DNA of 64,000 bases, taken from contig CANJLW010000005.1 in NCBI GenBank assembly GCA_947475245.1, positions 144,574 to 208,573 of the forward strand, in the 5' to 3' direction. This stretch comes from Acetobacteraceae bacterium. GTDB taxonomy: Bacteria; Pseudomonadota; Alphaproteobacteria; Acetobacterales; Acetobacteraceae. Positions within the stretch are counted from its first letter, which is position 1. Every line of letters starts with the position of its first letter. This document shows positions 1 to 10,081 of this stretch, one piece after another. The position numbers and the translations under genes were made by a program. The notes beneath the pieces were generated by a model that saw nothing but the letters and a program-made list of their open reading frames with translations, was not told the origin of the DNA and did no database searches.

Positions 1-2
1 AG

Positions 3-539
3 GTTGATCAACGCAAAATCATGGCGGTGGGGCTGCTGATCCTGGGTTTCGCGCTGTACGACATGAGCACCTGGACCCCCGCGATCAACGGCCATCACAT
101 GATGGTGATCCTGATGGTTCAGGGCCTGTCCGTCGGGCTGGTGTTCAACCCGATGACGGTGATGGCCTATACCACGCTGCCGACGCATTTTCGCGGCGAT
201 GCCACCGCAGTGCAGTCGCTGGCGCGCAATATCGGATCGGCGATCGGCATTTCCGTGATGACTTTCACGCTGACCCGCGCGTTTCAGACCAACCACGCCG
301 CGATTTCCGCGGGGATCACGCCGTTCGACCGGGTGCTGCAAGGCCACGACAAGATGGGGCAGATCCTCGACCCGACGACCCGCCACGGCGCGGCGATCCT
401 GGATCAGATGATCAATTATCAATCGCAGATCATTGCCTATAACAACGATTTCCGGTTGATGACGCTGGTCGTCGTGCCGCCGCTTCTGCTGCTGTTGTTG
501 ATGCGTCGCCACGTGCGTCCCGGCGAAGGGCGAAGCTGA
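3..539 (+). CDS. DHA2-family MFS drug-efflux transporter, C-terminal part (5' end outside window)
   Basis: The open frame continues upstream of the listed ATG (VDQRKIMAVG...), matching FDQRKIMATG in the next gene; 'GLVFNPMTVMAYTTLP' is shared with the downstream paralog. Confidence 0.85.
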   Translation, partial: VDQRKIMAVGLLILGFALYDMSTWTPAINGHHMMVILMVQGLSVGLVFNPMTVMAYTTLPTHFRGDATAVQSLARNIGSAIGISVMTFTLTRAFQTNHAAISAGITPFDRVLQGHDKMGQILDPTTRHGAAILDQMINYQSQIIAYNNDFRLMTLVVVPPLLLLLLMRRHVRPGEGRS

Positions 540-544
540 GCGAA

Positions 545-2065
545 ATGGCGCCGCCCGCACCTCCGCCGACGACGATCGTGCCGCATCGACGGTTGATCAC
601 CGCGTCCGTCATGCTCGCGATGTTCATTCAGACGCTGGATTCAACGATCTGCATCGTTTCGCTGCCCTATATCCAGGGCAGCATGTCGGCCTCGGCCGAC
701 GAGATCAATTGGGTGCTGACGTCGTATGTCATCGCCGCCGCGATCATGACCGCCCCGGTCGGCTGGATGGCGCAGCGCTTCGGGCGCAAGCGTTTGTTCC
801 TGATCTGTCTCGGCGGCTTCGTCACGACATCGATGTTGAGCGGCGCGACCCAGACGTTGGAGCAACTGATCGTTTGCCGCCTGGTGCAAGGTATGTTCGG
901 GGCGGCGCTGGCGCCTTTGTGTCAGGCCACGATGCTGGACATCTACCCCTTCGCGCAGCGCGCCCAGGCCATGGCGATCTTCGCCATGGGCATCACCATG
1001 GGCCCGATCATGGGCCCGACCCTGGGCGGCTATCTTACCGATGCGTATAACTGGCGCTGGGTCTTTTACGTCAATCTGCCGACCGGGCTGCTGGCCTTCA
1101 TCGGTGTAGCTATCTTCCTGCCGAACGTGCCGCCCAAGGCGGGGCTGCGCTTCAGTTGGTACGGCTTCGCCATGCTGGCAATCGCGGTCGGCAGCTTCCA
1201 GTTGATTCTGGATCGCGGACAGAAGCAGGACTGGTTCACGTCCCGCGAGATCATCGTCGAGGCCGTCATCTGCGGGTTGTGCTTCTATTTGTTCGTCGTG
1301 CACATGTTTACCGCCGATAAGCCTTTCCTGCCGCCGGCTTTGTTCAAGGATCGGAATTTCTTCGCGGCAATCGTCATGGTTTCCTGCGTATCGTCGGTGA
1401 TGCTTGCGACCGCCTCGCTGATGGCACCCTATCTGCAACAACTCGCGCATTATCCGGTACTGGATTCCGGCGTTGCCATGGCCCCGCGCGGCTTCGGCAC
1501 CATGGTCGCGATGTTCGTCGCCAGTTGGTTGGGCATGCGGTTCGATCAGCGCAAGATCATGGCGACGGGCTTGCTGTCGTTGGGTGCCGCGCTGCTGGTC
1601 ATGAGTACATGGACACCGAACGTCACCCAGTTGGAGATGATGCTGGTGCTGTTCGTGCAGGGCTTCTCCATCGGGTTGGTGTTCAACCCGATGACGGTGA
1701 TGGCCTATACCACGTTGTCCCCGGCATTGCGGCCGGAAGCGACCTCGGTCCAGTCGCTGGCGCGCAACCTGGGGTCGGCGATCGGCATTTCGGTGACGAC
1801 GTTTACCCTGTCCCGCGGCACTCAGACCACGCATGCGGACATCGCGGCGGGCATTACTCCGTTTGATCGGGTGTTGCAGTCAAACGACGCGATATCGCGG
1901 ATACTGGATCCGGCGACGCGCAAGGGCGCGGCGCTGCTGGATCAGATGATTACCTATCAGGCGAAGATCATCGCGTACAACAACGATTTCCGGCTGATGG
2001 CGCTTACGGTACTGCCGCCGCTGGTGCTGCTGTTGTTCATGCGCCGGCACGCCAAGCCGGAGTAG
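545..2065 (+). CDS. DHA2-family MFS transporter (EmrB/QacA type)
   Basis: 506 aa, multiple hydrophobic segments, motifs such as 'LDSTICIVSLPYIQGSMSASADEINWVLTSYVIAAAI' and 'GWMAQRFGRKR'. Confidence 0.92.
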   Translation: MAPPAPPPTTIVPHRRLITASVMLAMFIQTLDSTICIVSLPYIQGSMSASADEINWVLTSYVIAAAIMTAPVGWMAQRFGRKRLFLICLGGFVTTSMLSGATQTLEQLIVCRLVQGMFGAALAPLCQATMLDIYPFAQRAQAMAIFAMGITMGPIMGPTLGGYLTDAYNWRWVFYVNLPTGLLAFIGVAIFLPNVPPKAGLRFSWYGFAMLAIAVGSFQLILDRGQKQDWFTSREIIVEAVICGLCFYLFVVHMFTADKPFLPPALFKDRNFFAAIVMVSCVSSVMLATASLMAPYLQQLAHYPVLDSGVAMAPRGFGTMVAMFVASWLGMRFDQRKIMATGLLSLGAALLVMSTWTPNVTQLEMMLVLFVQGFSIGLVFNPMTVMAYTTLSPALRPEATSVQSLARNLGSAIGISVTTFTLSRGTQTTHADIAAGITPFDRVLQSNDAISRILDPATRKGAALLDQMITYQAKIIAYNNDFRLMALTVLPPLVLLLFMRRHAKPE

Positions 2066-2072
2066 ACTGCCG

Positions 2073-3182
2073 TCAGGCCCGCAAGAATACGCTGCACCGA
2101 CCGGGACGATCCGGGTCGAGGGAAATCTCTCCGGCAAGCATGCGCACCAGGCGCAACCCGACGGCTTCCCTTGGTAATTGGCGCTGCCATCGTTCCGACA
2201 GGCCGGTTCCCTGATCTTCCACGGTCAACATTACGCCGCCCGTTGTTGCCGCCAGGGTCACCCTCACGCGTCCGGCCCCGTGCTGGATGGCGTTCACGGT
2301 CAGTTCGGCCGTGATGAAACCCAGCCGAACCAGCATCTCAATCGGTAACATGATGGGATCGGTGGCGACGAATTCCAGATCGTTCTGGCGCTCCGTCGGG
2401 GCGACGGCCTGCCAGAGCCGACGCAGCAGACGTCCGATGTAATCGGCGGCATCGGCGTGTTCGTCGGCCTGCTGGCGGCGCAGTTGCTGATGCACCTCTC
2501 CCACCGCGATGATGCGATTGACGGCACCGCGCAATGACTGCACGACGCCGGGATCGCGCGTGAACTGCATCTGCATTTGCAGGACGTCGGCGATCATTTG
2601 CAGGCTGTTGGCGACGTGCAGATGACCTTCGCGGATCAGGACGTCTTTCTTGTCCGACTGCCGTTGCGCGCGCAGCATCTGTCGGCGCATTTCCAGCTCG
2701 CCCGCGGCCATCCCGGCCAACTGGACCAGCCGGTTACGATCGCGTTCTGAGAAGTCGGCGCGGGGTTTGTCGGAGATCACGCACAGAGTGCCGAGCGCCA
2801 TACCGTCGGGACTGCGGATTTGGGCACCGGCGTAGAAGCGGATATGCGGCGGGCCGACGACGAGGGGCGAGTTGACGAAACGCGGATCGAGCCGGGAGTC
2901 CGGCACGACCATCGGGCCTTCCTGGGCGATGGTGTGATCGCAGAAGCCCCAGGCCCGCGGCATTTCGGAGACATCGAGACCGATGCGCGCCTTGAACCAC
3001 TGCTTTTCCTTCTCGATGATGCACATCAAGGAGATCGGCAGGTCGAACAGGTCTTGCGCGAGCGCGACGATACGGTCGAAAGCGGGGTCCGCTTCGCGGT
3101 CGAGGAAGGCGTACTTCCGCAATCCGGCAAGCCGATTCGCCTCTTGCGGGCTTTCCAGTTCGCTCGTTGCCACACCGCTCAT
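2073..3182 (-). CDS. GAF-domain sensor histidine kinase (HisKA_2/HWE-like)
   Basis: N-terminal GAF-like segment (ISLMCIIEKEKQWFKARIGLD...FCDHTIAQ), DHp-like 'REGHLHVANSLQMIADVLQMQ', C-terminal ATPase-like 'TAELTVNAIQHGAG...VEDQGTGL'. Confidence 0.85.
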   Translation of the reverse strand: MSGVATSELESPQEANRLAGLRKYAFLDREADPAFDRIVALAQDLFDLPISLMCIIEKEKQWFKARIGLDVSEMPRAWGFCDHTIAQEGPMVVPDSRLDPRFVNSPLVVGPPHIRFYAGAQIRSPDGMALGTLCVISDKPRADFSERDRNRLVQLAGMAAGELEMRRQMLRAQRQSDKKDVLIREGHLHVANSLQMIADVLQMQMQFTRDPGVVQSLRGAVNRIIAVGEVHQQLRRQQADEHADAADYIGRLLRRLWQAVAPTERQNDLEFVATDPIMLPIEMLVRLGFITAELTVNAIQHGAGRVRVTLAATTGGVMLTVEDQGTGLSERWQRQLPREAVGLRLVRMLAGEISLDPDRPGRCSVFLRA

Positions 3183-3268
3183 AGAGGAATTCTATCGCCG
3201 GACCGCCGTGTCCGCTACAATCATTCCACCAAATTCGCCATCGGTAACCAAAAAAGGCCTCCACGACT

Positions 3269-4243
3269 ATGATCCTCGTCACAAACAACGAAGGAACCCT
3301 TGGGGTTCCGACCACCGCCGCGTTGTTGGCGGCCGGGGCGGGCGGGCTGGATGCGATCGAGGCCGGTATCCGCCTGATCGAGGCCGACCCGTCGGTGCGA
3401 ACGGTGGGGCGCGGCGGCTGGCCGAATATCCTGGGCGAGGTGGAGCTTGACGCCTGCATGATGGACGGCACGACCCTGCGTACGGGGGCGGTCGGCGCGT
3501 TGAAGGGCTTTCTGCACCCCGTCAGCGTGGCGCGGGAAATCATGCGCCGATTGCCGCACGAATTGCTGGTGGGGGAGGGCGCTGCCCGGTTCGCGCGGGA
3601 AATCGGCGCGGTAACCGACGACAATCTGATCGAGGACTCGCGTCGCGCGTGGCGGGCATGGTTCGATCATGAACTGACACCGGAACAGAAAGCCGCCTGG
3701 CCCGACACCGATCTGGCCGAACTGTGCCGCCATGCGATCGACCCGGAGGTCGGACGCGATACCACGGTTTTTCTGTCGCAGGACGCGAGCGGGGCGATTT
3801 GTTCGGGCACCAGCACGTCGGGCTGGGGCTGGAAGTATCCGGGACGTCTGGGTGACAGCCCGATCATCGGCGCGGGATCGTATGCCGATACGCGCTATGG
3901 CGCCGCCGCTTGCACCGGGGCGGGGGAAATGACCATCCGCTGCGGCACATCGCGGGCAATCGTGTTGTACATGAAGCTCGGCGCGACGGTGGAGGAAGCG
4001 GTGCACGAAGCCGTCGACGACATGCGCGCGCTACGCGGCGGGTTGATCAGCCGCGTTACGATCCACGCGATCGATACGCGCGGCAATCACAAGGTCGTCG
4101 CGGTAAACGGTGCCGGGGACAATGTCTATTGGCTGTGGGACGGGGAGGGCGAACCGCGCCGCTGCCCCGCCGAACCGATCGTGATCGGGGAGACGCAACC
4201 GAGAATCAGCCCGACCGCGCGCTATACCGCCGCCCCGCGATAG
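3269..4243 (+). CDS. N(4)-(beta-N-acetylglucosaminyl)-L-asparaginase / isoaspartyl peptidase family (Ntn hydrolase)
   Basis: 'RDTTVFLSQDASGAICSGTSTSGWGWKYPGRLGDSPIIGAGSYAD' matches the autocleavage and active-site region of the family. Confidence 0.88.
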   Translation: MILVTNNEGTLGVPTTAALLAAGAGGLDAIEAGIRLIEADPSVRTVGRGGWPNILGEVELDACMMDGTTLRTGAVGALKGFLHPVSVAREIMRRLPHELLVGEGAARFAREIGAVTDDNLIEDSRRAWRAWFDHELTPEQKAAWPDTDLAELCRHAIDPEVGRDTTVFLSQDASGAICSGTSTSGWGWKYPGRLGDSPIIGAGSYADTRYGAAACTGAGEMTIRCGTSRAIVLYMKLGATVEEAVHEAVDDMRALRGGLISRVTIHAIDTRGNHKVVAVNGAGDNVYWLWDGEGEPRRCPAEPIVIGETQPRISPTARYTAAPR

Positions 4244-4264
4244 GGTCCTTGAAGCCGCTTTCGA

Positions 4265-7200
4265 TCAGGCTCCGGCGCCGAACAGCGCTTCCACGTCGGA
4301 CTCGGTCATTTTCAGCGCGCCGCCATGGTCGGCCTCCAGCACGGAGGCCACCAAGGCGCGCTTTTTCTCTTTGAGCGTCACCATTTTTTCCTCGATGGTG
4401 CCCAGGGTCACCAAACGATGGACAAAGACCCGCTTCGTCTGTCCGATGCGATGGGCGCGATCGGTGGCCTGATCCTCGGCCGCGGGGTTCCACCAGGGAT
4501 CGTAGTGGATCACCGTATCGGCGGCGGTCAGGTTCAGGCCGACACCGCCGGCCTTCAGACTGATCAGGAAGACCGGCACCTCTCCGGCCTGGAATTTCTT
4601 CACCGGCGTTGCCCGATCCTTGGTGTCGCCGGTCAGCATCACATAGTCGATTTTGTCTTCCCAGAACCGCCGCTCGATCAGCGCCAGCATTTCGGTGAAC
4701 TGGGAAAACAGCAGGACCCGCCGCCCTTCCGCGCGCAGGGTCGTCAGCAGTTCCATCAACCGGTCGAGCTTGGCCGATCCGGCCTTGGTCTTCGCCACCG
4801 TCTGCATTTTCAACAGGCGCGGATCGCAGCAGGCCTGCCGCATCTTCAGCAGGGCATCCAGGATGACGATGCCGGAGCGCGACAGGCCCTTTTGCGCGAT
4901 GGCGGCCTTGACGCGCGTGTGCATGGCCAGCCGGATGGCTTCGTAGATGGCGCGCTGGCCGGATTCCATTTCCACCGATTCCAGAATCTCTGTCTTCGGC
5001 GGCAGTTCCTTGACGACCTCTTCCTTGGTGCGGCGCAGAAGAAACGGGCGTACGCGGCGGTTCAGGCTGTCCTGTCGGTCCACATCGCCGTTTTTCTCGA
5101 TCGGAGAGCGGTAGCGCATTCGGAAGCCGCGCTGCGAGCCCAGGAACCCTGGTGCCAGGAAGTCGAACAGCGACCACAACTCCCCGAGGTGGTTCTGCAA
5201 CGGCGTGCCCGACAGGCACAGCCGCTGGCGGGCGACCAAACGCAGGGCCTGGCGGGTGGTTTCGGCATTGGGATTTTTGATCGTCTGGGCCTCGTCGAGG
5301 ATGACGATGTGCCATTCCTGCGCGGTCAACACTTCGTGATCGCGAGACAGCAGCGGATAGGTGGTCAGCACCAGATCGGCGGTGGCGATCGCGCCGAAAT
5401 GTTCCTTGCGCGACGGCCCGTGCAGAGCGAGCACTTTCAGGCTGGGCGCGAAGCGTTCCGCTTCCAGGGTCCAGTTCGGGATCAGGCTGGTCGGGCAGAC
5501 GATCAAAGCGGGGCGGTCGAGCCGGCCTTCGGCCTGTTCGATTGCCAGATGCGCCAGCGCCTGTACCGTCTTCCCCAGCCCCATATCGTCGGCGAGGATG
5601 CCGCCCAGTTCGGCGCCGCGCAGGAATTGCAGCCAGTTCACGCCGTCGGCCTGGTAGCCGCGCAGCGCGCCCTGGAAGGTTTTCGGGACCGTCGCGGTCG
5701 GGATCGTGTCGCCGGCTTCGCGCAGTTGCTTGCCCAGCGCGCGCAGCGCTTCGCCGCCCTGCCAGACGACGCCGGTGCTTTCCTCCAACCGCGACAAATC
5801 CGCCGCGTCCAGGCGGGTGAAGCCGATCTTGTCGCCGGTCGGATCGATGCCGCCGCTTTCGAACAATTCCAGCAGCGCCATCAGGGTCGGGCGCACGCGA
5901 TCGAGCGGCAGCGCGAGGCGCTTACCGTTGCTCAGCGGAATCAGCAGCGGTTTGGTGCTGTTTTCCAGTTCATCCGCCGCGCCGGGGCGCGAAATCAGGC
6001 GGATCAGCGCCGGCACCAGATCGACATGCTCCCCGTCGACCATGACGCCGAGATGCAGTTCCAGCCAATCGATGCCGGAGCCTTCGCGCAGTTCCGCGTT
6101 CAGGTCGCTGTCGGGGCGCACAATCTGGAAGGGGAAGTTCTCGTCGATCTCGACGTCCCATCCCTCCGCGCGCAGCTTCGGCACGTCCTCCAGCACGACA
6201 TCCATCCAGTCGGTGCCGGCTTCGCCTTCCAGCAGCGCGAAATCGTCGGTGTGGGCGTGCGGGTAATAGGTATGGATCAACTGCGAGATTCGCCCGAAGC
6301 CGAGACGAGCGAGGCGATCGACGATGCGGGCTTCCTCGGCGAGGTTGCGCACGGTGTCATACAGCACGCCATCGCGCGCGGTCAGTTTGGGCACCGATTT
6401 CTGCGTGAAGGGGACGACGACGGGACCATAGCCGAAGGTCAGACGCGCGACCGGCACCGAGTAGAGCCCGCCGCCCGTGGCCTTGGCCGATCCCCGCCCG
6501 TGCGCGGGATCGCCGGGCAGGGTGCCGTCCATCAGTCGCAGGCGGGGGCGAACCGTTTCTTCCACCACGATGGGCGGGGCCATTTCGCGCGGTGGCGGAA
6601 CCGACTGCGCGGGCATGCGTCGCGCCAGTTCCTCGCGTACTTTGGGGACCATCTCGGCCGGGATGGACGGGGCCGACAACAGGCTGTTGGCGAGGGGGGC
6701 GACGAGATCGAGCGTCACCGGCCCGATTACGCCGGTCTGTGGATCGGCATACCAGGCCGACGGCGTGCGCAGCGCGATCAGGCCCGGTTCCAGCTCCATT
6801 TCCGTGTGTTGGGACCCATCGGCATCGATGCGCCATTCGATGCGTCCGGGCCTGGCCGGGCCTTCGCTGACCGACGGACCGTATGGCGAGGACCAATGCG
6901 TGCGTCCGGTGGCGAGGATGCGGCGCAGCGTATCCAGCGGGTCTTCTTCGACCGTCGCGGCGGAATTCACGTTGCTGCGCCGATCGAGCCTGGACAGGAT
7001 CAGTTTGTCGGACGGGCGCAGATAGCGCGCCGGCGTGCGGATCTGATGGATCGCATAGGGCTTGGTCGATCCCATGCTGCCGTCCTTACGCAGCAGGCAC
7101 GAGACCGGCTGGATGCGCAGGCGCGGCACGCCCCGGGCCGACGGTTCGGCGTCCAGCACATACAGCAAGCGATTGCGAATGGTCGGCGGATACTCTTCGG

Positions 7201-7711
7201 ACTCGGTATCCTCGGCGGATTCCAGCGCGGAAAGCCAACCGGTTATCTGATGGGGCAGGGGGGCCTCGGTCGGCATGGAGCGCGCAACAGACTTAACCGG
7301 TTCGGCGGTTTGACCCGAGGCGGCGCGTTGTTGGTGATGCGCGGCGATCAGCACCGCGGCGACGTGCTTGCACATGTGCGAAACGGGGCATGTGCAGCGA
7401 CCGACGATCCGCAGCCCGTCATAGGCCGTCGGTTGCAGTTGGATATGCTGCCGATACGGGTCCGGCGCGGTGCCGATCGTCGTCGCGGTGATCGTCCTGC
7501 CGTCGGCGGAAAACGTCAGGTCCTGCACCCGTCCGCGCATCTCGTAGATTCGGCCGGCCTCAAGCGAACCGGCATGAAAATAGCCGCGGATCAGCGCATC
7601 CGACAGCACCGGCAGCTTGGTCTGCGCGTGCGCCGGCTCCCGCGTCGCCTCGCGAAGCGCGGCCGCCTGTAACGCCTGGATCGCCTCGAAGAACCTGTCT
7701 CGTTTAGCCAT
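4265..7711 (-). CDS. SNF2-family DEAD/DEAH helicase with N-terminal SWIM zinc-finger
   Basis: 1148 aa; SWIM 'CTCPVSHMCKHVAAVLIA', Walker A-like 'DDMGLGKTVQALA', 'DEAQTIKN', and helicase C 'SLKAGGVGLNLTAADTVIHYDPWWNPAAEDQATDRAHRIGQ'. Confidence 0.95.
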   Translation of the reverse strand: MAKRDRFFEAIQALQAAALREATREPAHAQTKLPVLSDALIRGYFHAGSLEAGRIYEMRGRVQDLTFSADGRTITATTIGTAPDPYRQHIQLQPTAYDGLRIVGRCTCPVSHMCKHVAAVLIAAHHQQRAASGQTAEPVKSVARSMPTEAPLPHQITGWLSALESAEDTESEEYPPTIRNRLLYVLDAEPSARGVPRLRIQPVSCLLRKDGSMGSTKPYAIHQIRTPARYLRPSDKLILSRLDRRSNVNSAATVEEDPLDTLRRILATGRTHWSSPYGPSVSEGPARPGRIEWRIDADGSQHTEMELEPGLIALRTPSAWYADPQTGVIGPVTLDLVAPLANSLLSAPSIPAEMVPKVREELARRMPAQSVPPPREMAPPIVVEETVRPRLRLMDGTLPGDPAHGRGSAKATGGGLYSVPVARLTFGYGPVVVPFTQKSVPKLTARDGVLYDTVRNLAEEARIVDRLARLGFGRISQLIHTYYPHAHTDDFALLEGEAGTDWMDVVLEDVPKLRAEGWDVEIDENFPFQIVRPDSDLNAELREGSGIDWLELHLGVMVDGEHVDLVPALIRLISRPGAADELENSTKPLLIPLSNGKRLALPLDRVRPTLMALLELFESGGIDPTGDKIGFTRLDAADLSRLEESTGVVWQGGEALRALGKQLREAGDTIPTATVPKTFQGALRGYQADGVNWLQFLRGAELGGILADDMGLGKTVQALAHLAIEQAEGRLDRPALIVCPTSLIPNWTLEAERFAPSLKVLALHGPSRKEHFGAIATADLVLTTYPLLSRDHEVLTAQEWHIVILDEAQTIKNPNAETTRQALRLVARQRLCLSGTPLQNHLGELWSLFDFLAPGFLGSQRGFRMRYRSPIEKNGDVDRQDSLNRRVRPFLLRRTKEEVVKELPPKTEILESVEMESGQRAIYEAIRLAMHTRVKAAIAQKGLSRSGIVILDALLKMRQACCDPRLLKMQTVAKTKAGSAKLDRLMELLTTLRAEGRRVLLFSQFTEMLALIERRFWEDKIDYVMLTGDTKDRATPVKKFQAGEVPVFLISLKAGGVGLNLTAADTVIHYDPWWNPAAEDQATDRAHRIGQTKRVFVHRLVTLGTIEEKMVTLKEKKRALVASVLEADHGGALKMTESDVEALFGAGA

Positions 7712-7837
7712 CTTTCAATTATGCACCCGCGCCTCGAGTCGGAGCCAGAGCCGCACGCGCGGGGAAGCGGCAATTTGGCATTGCGCGCCCCCCCTGTTGA
7801 GTGATCCCCTGGTGCCGACACCGATCCGGAGATCCCC

Positions 7838-9133
7838 ATGACAGACCTACCCCGCAGTGAACGCGAACTGGAACTGGTTGCGCTGGGGCGGCGCGTGCTG
7901 CCGGGCGGCGGCTTTGGCAACCTCGCGTCCGACATCGTCATCGCCGAAGGCCGAGCAGGGCGGGTGCGGGACGTGTCGGGGAATGAGTATGTGGATTTCC
8001 TGCTGGGCTCCGGCCCAATGTTCCTGGGCCATGCGCACCCGGAGGTCGTTGCGGCGGTGCAGGAGCAAATCCCCCGCGGCGTCACCTTTTTCGCCAACAA
8101 CGAGCATGGCATTCTCCTCGCCGCGGCGATCGTCGACGCGGTGCCCTGCGCTGAAAAGGTCCGCTTCACCAGCACCGGGACCGAGGCCGACACTTATGCG
8201 ATGCGCGTCGCCCGCGCGTTTCGCAAGCGCGACAAGGTGCTGAAGTTCGAAGGCGGCTTCCATGGCATGAGCGAGTACAGCCTGCAGAGCATGACGCCGA
8301 AGCGCCCCGGCAATTTCCCGCAGGCCGCGCCGGATTCACCGGGGATCCCGCGCTCCGTGTCCGGCGACATGCTGATCGCGCCGTTCAACGACGCCGACAT
8401 GGCGGCGAGCATCATCCGCGAACATCGCGACGACCTGGCGGCGGTGATCGTTGAGCCGTTTCAGCGCCTGATCCCGCCGCGTCCCGGGTTTTTGCAGGCG
8501 TTGCGCGACGTGACCAATGAATGCGGCATTCCGCTGATTTTTGACGAGATCGTGACCGGCTTCCGCTTCGCCCATGGCGGCGCGCAGGAATACTACGGCG
8601 TGATCCCGGACATCTGCACTCTGGGCAAGATCGTCGCCGGCGGCTTCCCGCTGGCCGTCGTGGCCGGGCGAGCCGACATCATGCGCCATTTCGACCGGGG
8701 CGAGGTCGGCGACGACGTGTTGCCGCAGATCGGCACGCTGTCGGGCAATCCCGTCGCTTCCATCGCCGGTCTGAAGACGCTGGAAATCCTCGGCCGACCC
8801 GGCACATATGAAAAAGTCTTCGCCACCGGACGCGTGCTGAAGGAAGGGCTGGAACGCATGGTCCGCGAAGCCGGTTTGCCGGCGCAGGTGATCGGAGAGG
8901 CTGTGCTGTTCGACCTGATCTTCGCTACCGGGGACATCGTCGATTATCGATCGGGGTTGGGACAGGATTTTGAGGCGTTGCGCCGCTTCAATCGCGTGTT
9001 GCGCTCCCAGGGCGTGCTGAAGGGCGACAGCAAGTATTACGTCTCCTGCGCGCACGATGCCGCCGACGTGGCGCACACCCTGGCCGCCTATCAGGTGGCA
9101 ATCGACGCCGAATGCGCGTTTCGCCGGACTTGA
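7838..9133 (+). CDS. Class III aminotransferase (glutamate-1-semialdehyde aminomutase-like)
   Basis: 'FTSTGTEADTYAMRVARAFRKRDKVLKFEGGFHGMSEY', 'LIFDEIVTGFRFAHGG', 'TLGKIVAGGFPLAVVAGR'. Confidence 0.9.
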   Translation: MTDLPRSERELELVALGRRVLPGGGFGNLASDIVIAEGRAGRVRDVSGNEYVDFLLGSGPMFLGHAHPEVVAAVQEQIPRGVTFFANNEHGILLAAAIVDAVPCAEKVRFTSTGTEADTYAMRVARAFRKRDKVLKFEGGFHGMSEYSLQSMTPKRPGNFPQAAPDSPGIPRSVSGDMLIAPFNDADMAASIIREHRDDLAAVIVEPFQRLIPPRPGFLQALRDVTNECGIPLIFDEIVTGFRFAHGGAQEYYGVIPDICTLGKIVAGGFPLAVVAGRADIMRHFDRGEVGDDVLPQIGTLSGNPVASIAGLKTLEILGRPGTYEKVFATGRVLKEGLERMVREAGLPAQVIGEAVLFDLIFATGDIVDYRSGLGQDFEALRRFNRVLRSQGVLKGDSKYYVSCAHDAADVAHTLAAYQVAIDAECAFRRT

Positions 9134-9191
9134 CCCACTCGTCATTGCCTCCGCCGGTTGTTAATCATTGGTTAACCAAGCGGAGGCAGCG

Positions 9192-10046
9192 ATGAGCAAG
9201 TGGCGGATCGGCGACGTAACCGTGACCAAGATCGTGGAACTGGAGATGACCGGCGGCACGCGCTTTCTGCTGCCGCAGGCAACGCCGGAGGCGATCTTGC
9301 CGATCGCCTGGCTGCGTCCGCACTTCGCCGACGAAAACGGTCGCCTCGCAATGAGCATCCATACCTTCGTGGTGGAAACGCCGACCCGGCGCATCATAGT
9401 CGATACCTGTCTGGGCAACGACAAGCAGAAGCGCAAAATCCCGCATTGGAACGACCGCAACGGCCCGTTCCTGGCCGATCTCACCCAGGCCGGTTTCCCG
9501 CCTGATTCGATCGATACCGTGCTGTGCACCCATCTGCACGTCGATCATGTCGGTTGGAACACCATGCTGGTTGACGGCAAATGGGTGCCGACCTTCCCCA
9601 AGGCCCGTTACCTCATGGGCCGCAAGGAATACGAGCATTGGAGCGTCGTCAGCACGCGGGAGGACATGAAACATGTGCTGTCCGACTCCGTGGACCCGAT
9701 CCTGGATGCCGGTCTCGCGACCTTGGTTGAAACCGACCACGCGCTGTGCGACGAAATTTCGCTGGTGCCCACGCTTGGGCACACGCCCGGCCATGTCAGC
9801 GTGCGCATTGCGTCCAAAGGGGAGGAAGCGCTGATCACCGGCGACTTCATGCACCACCCCTGCCAGATCGCCCATCCGGAGTGGTCGACCTTGGCCGACA
9901 GTGACATCGAGCAGGGTATCCAGACTCGGTGGGAGGTCTTCAATCGTCTCGCGGGAACGCCGACGCTTGTGATCGGCACTCATTTCGCCGGCGCGACCGC
10001 CGGTCGGATCGTGCGCGACGGGGACACGTTCCGCCTCGACGTCTGA
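9192..10046 (+). CDS. MBL-fold metallo-hydrolase
   Basis: 'CTHLHVDHVGWNT' and 'LGHTPGHVSVRI'; start ATG at 9192 preceded by a purine-rich GGAGG stretch. Confidence 0.9.
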   Translation: MSKWRIGDVTVTKIVELEMTGGTRFLLPQATPEAILPIAWLRPHFADENGRLAMSIHTFVVETPTRRIIVDTCLGNDKQKRKIPHWNDRNGPFLADLTQAGFPPDSIDTVLCTHLHVDHVGWNTMLVDGKWVPTFPKARYLMGRKEYEHWSVVSTREDMKHVLSDSVDPILDAGLATLVETDHALCDEISLVPTLGHTPGHVSVRIASKGEEALITGDFMHHPCQIAHPEWSTLADSDIEQGIQTRWEVFNRLAGTPTLVIGTHFAGATAGRIVRDGDTFRLDV

Positions 10047-10081
10047 CGCCTTCCGACAAAGCGCCCTCGCCTGAGGCCGGC

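Noticed and set aside
4325-7672. 1115-aa plus-strand ORF opposite the SNF2 helicase
   Set aside because: Shadow ORF: high GC removes stops on the antisense strand, the protein is low-complexity (H/Q/R-rich), and the sense strand encodes an unmistakable helicase.
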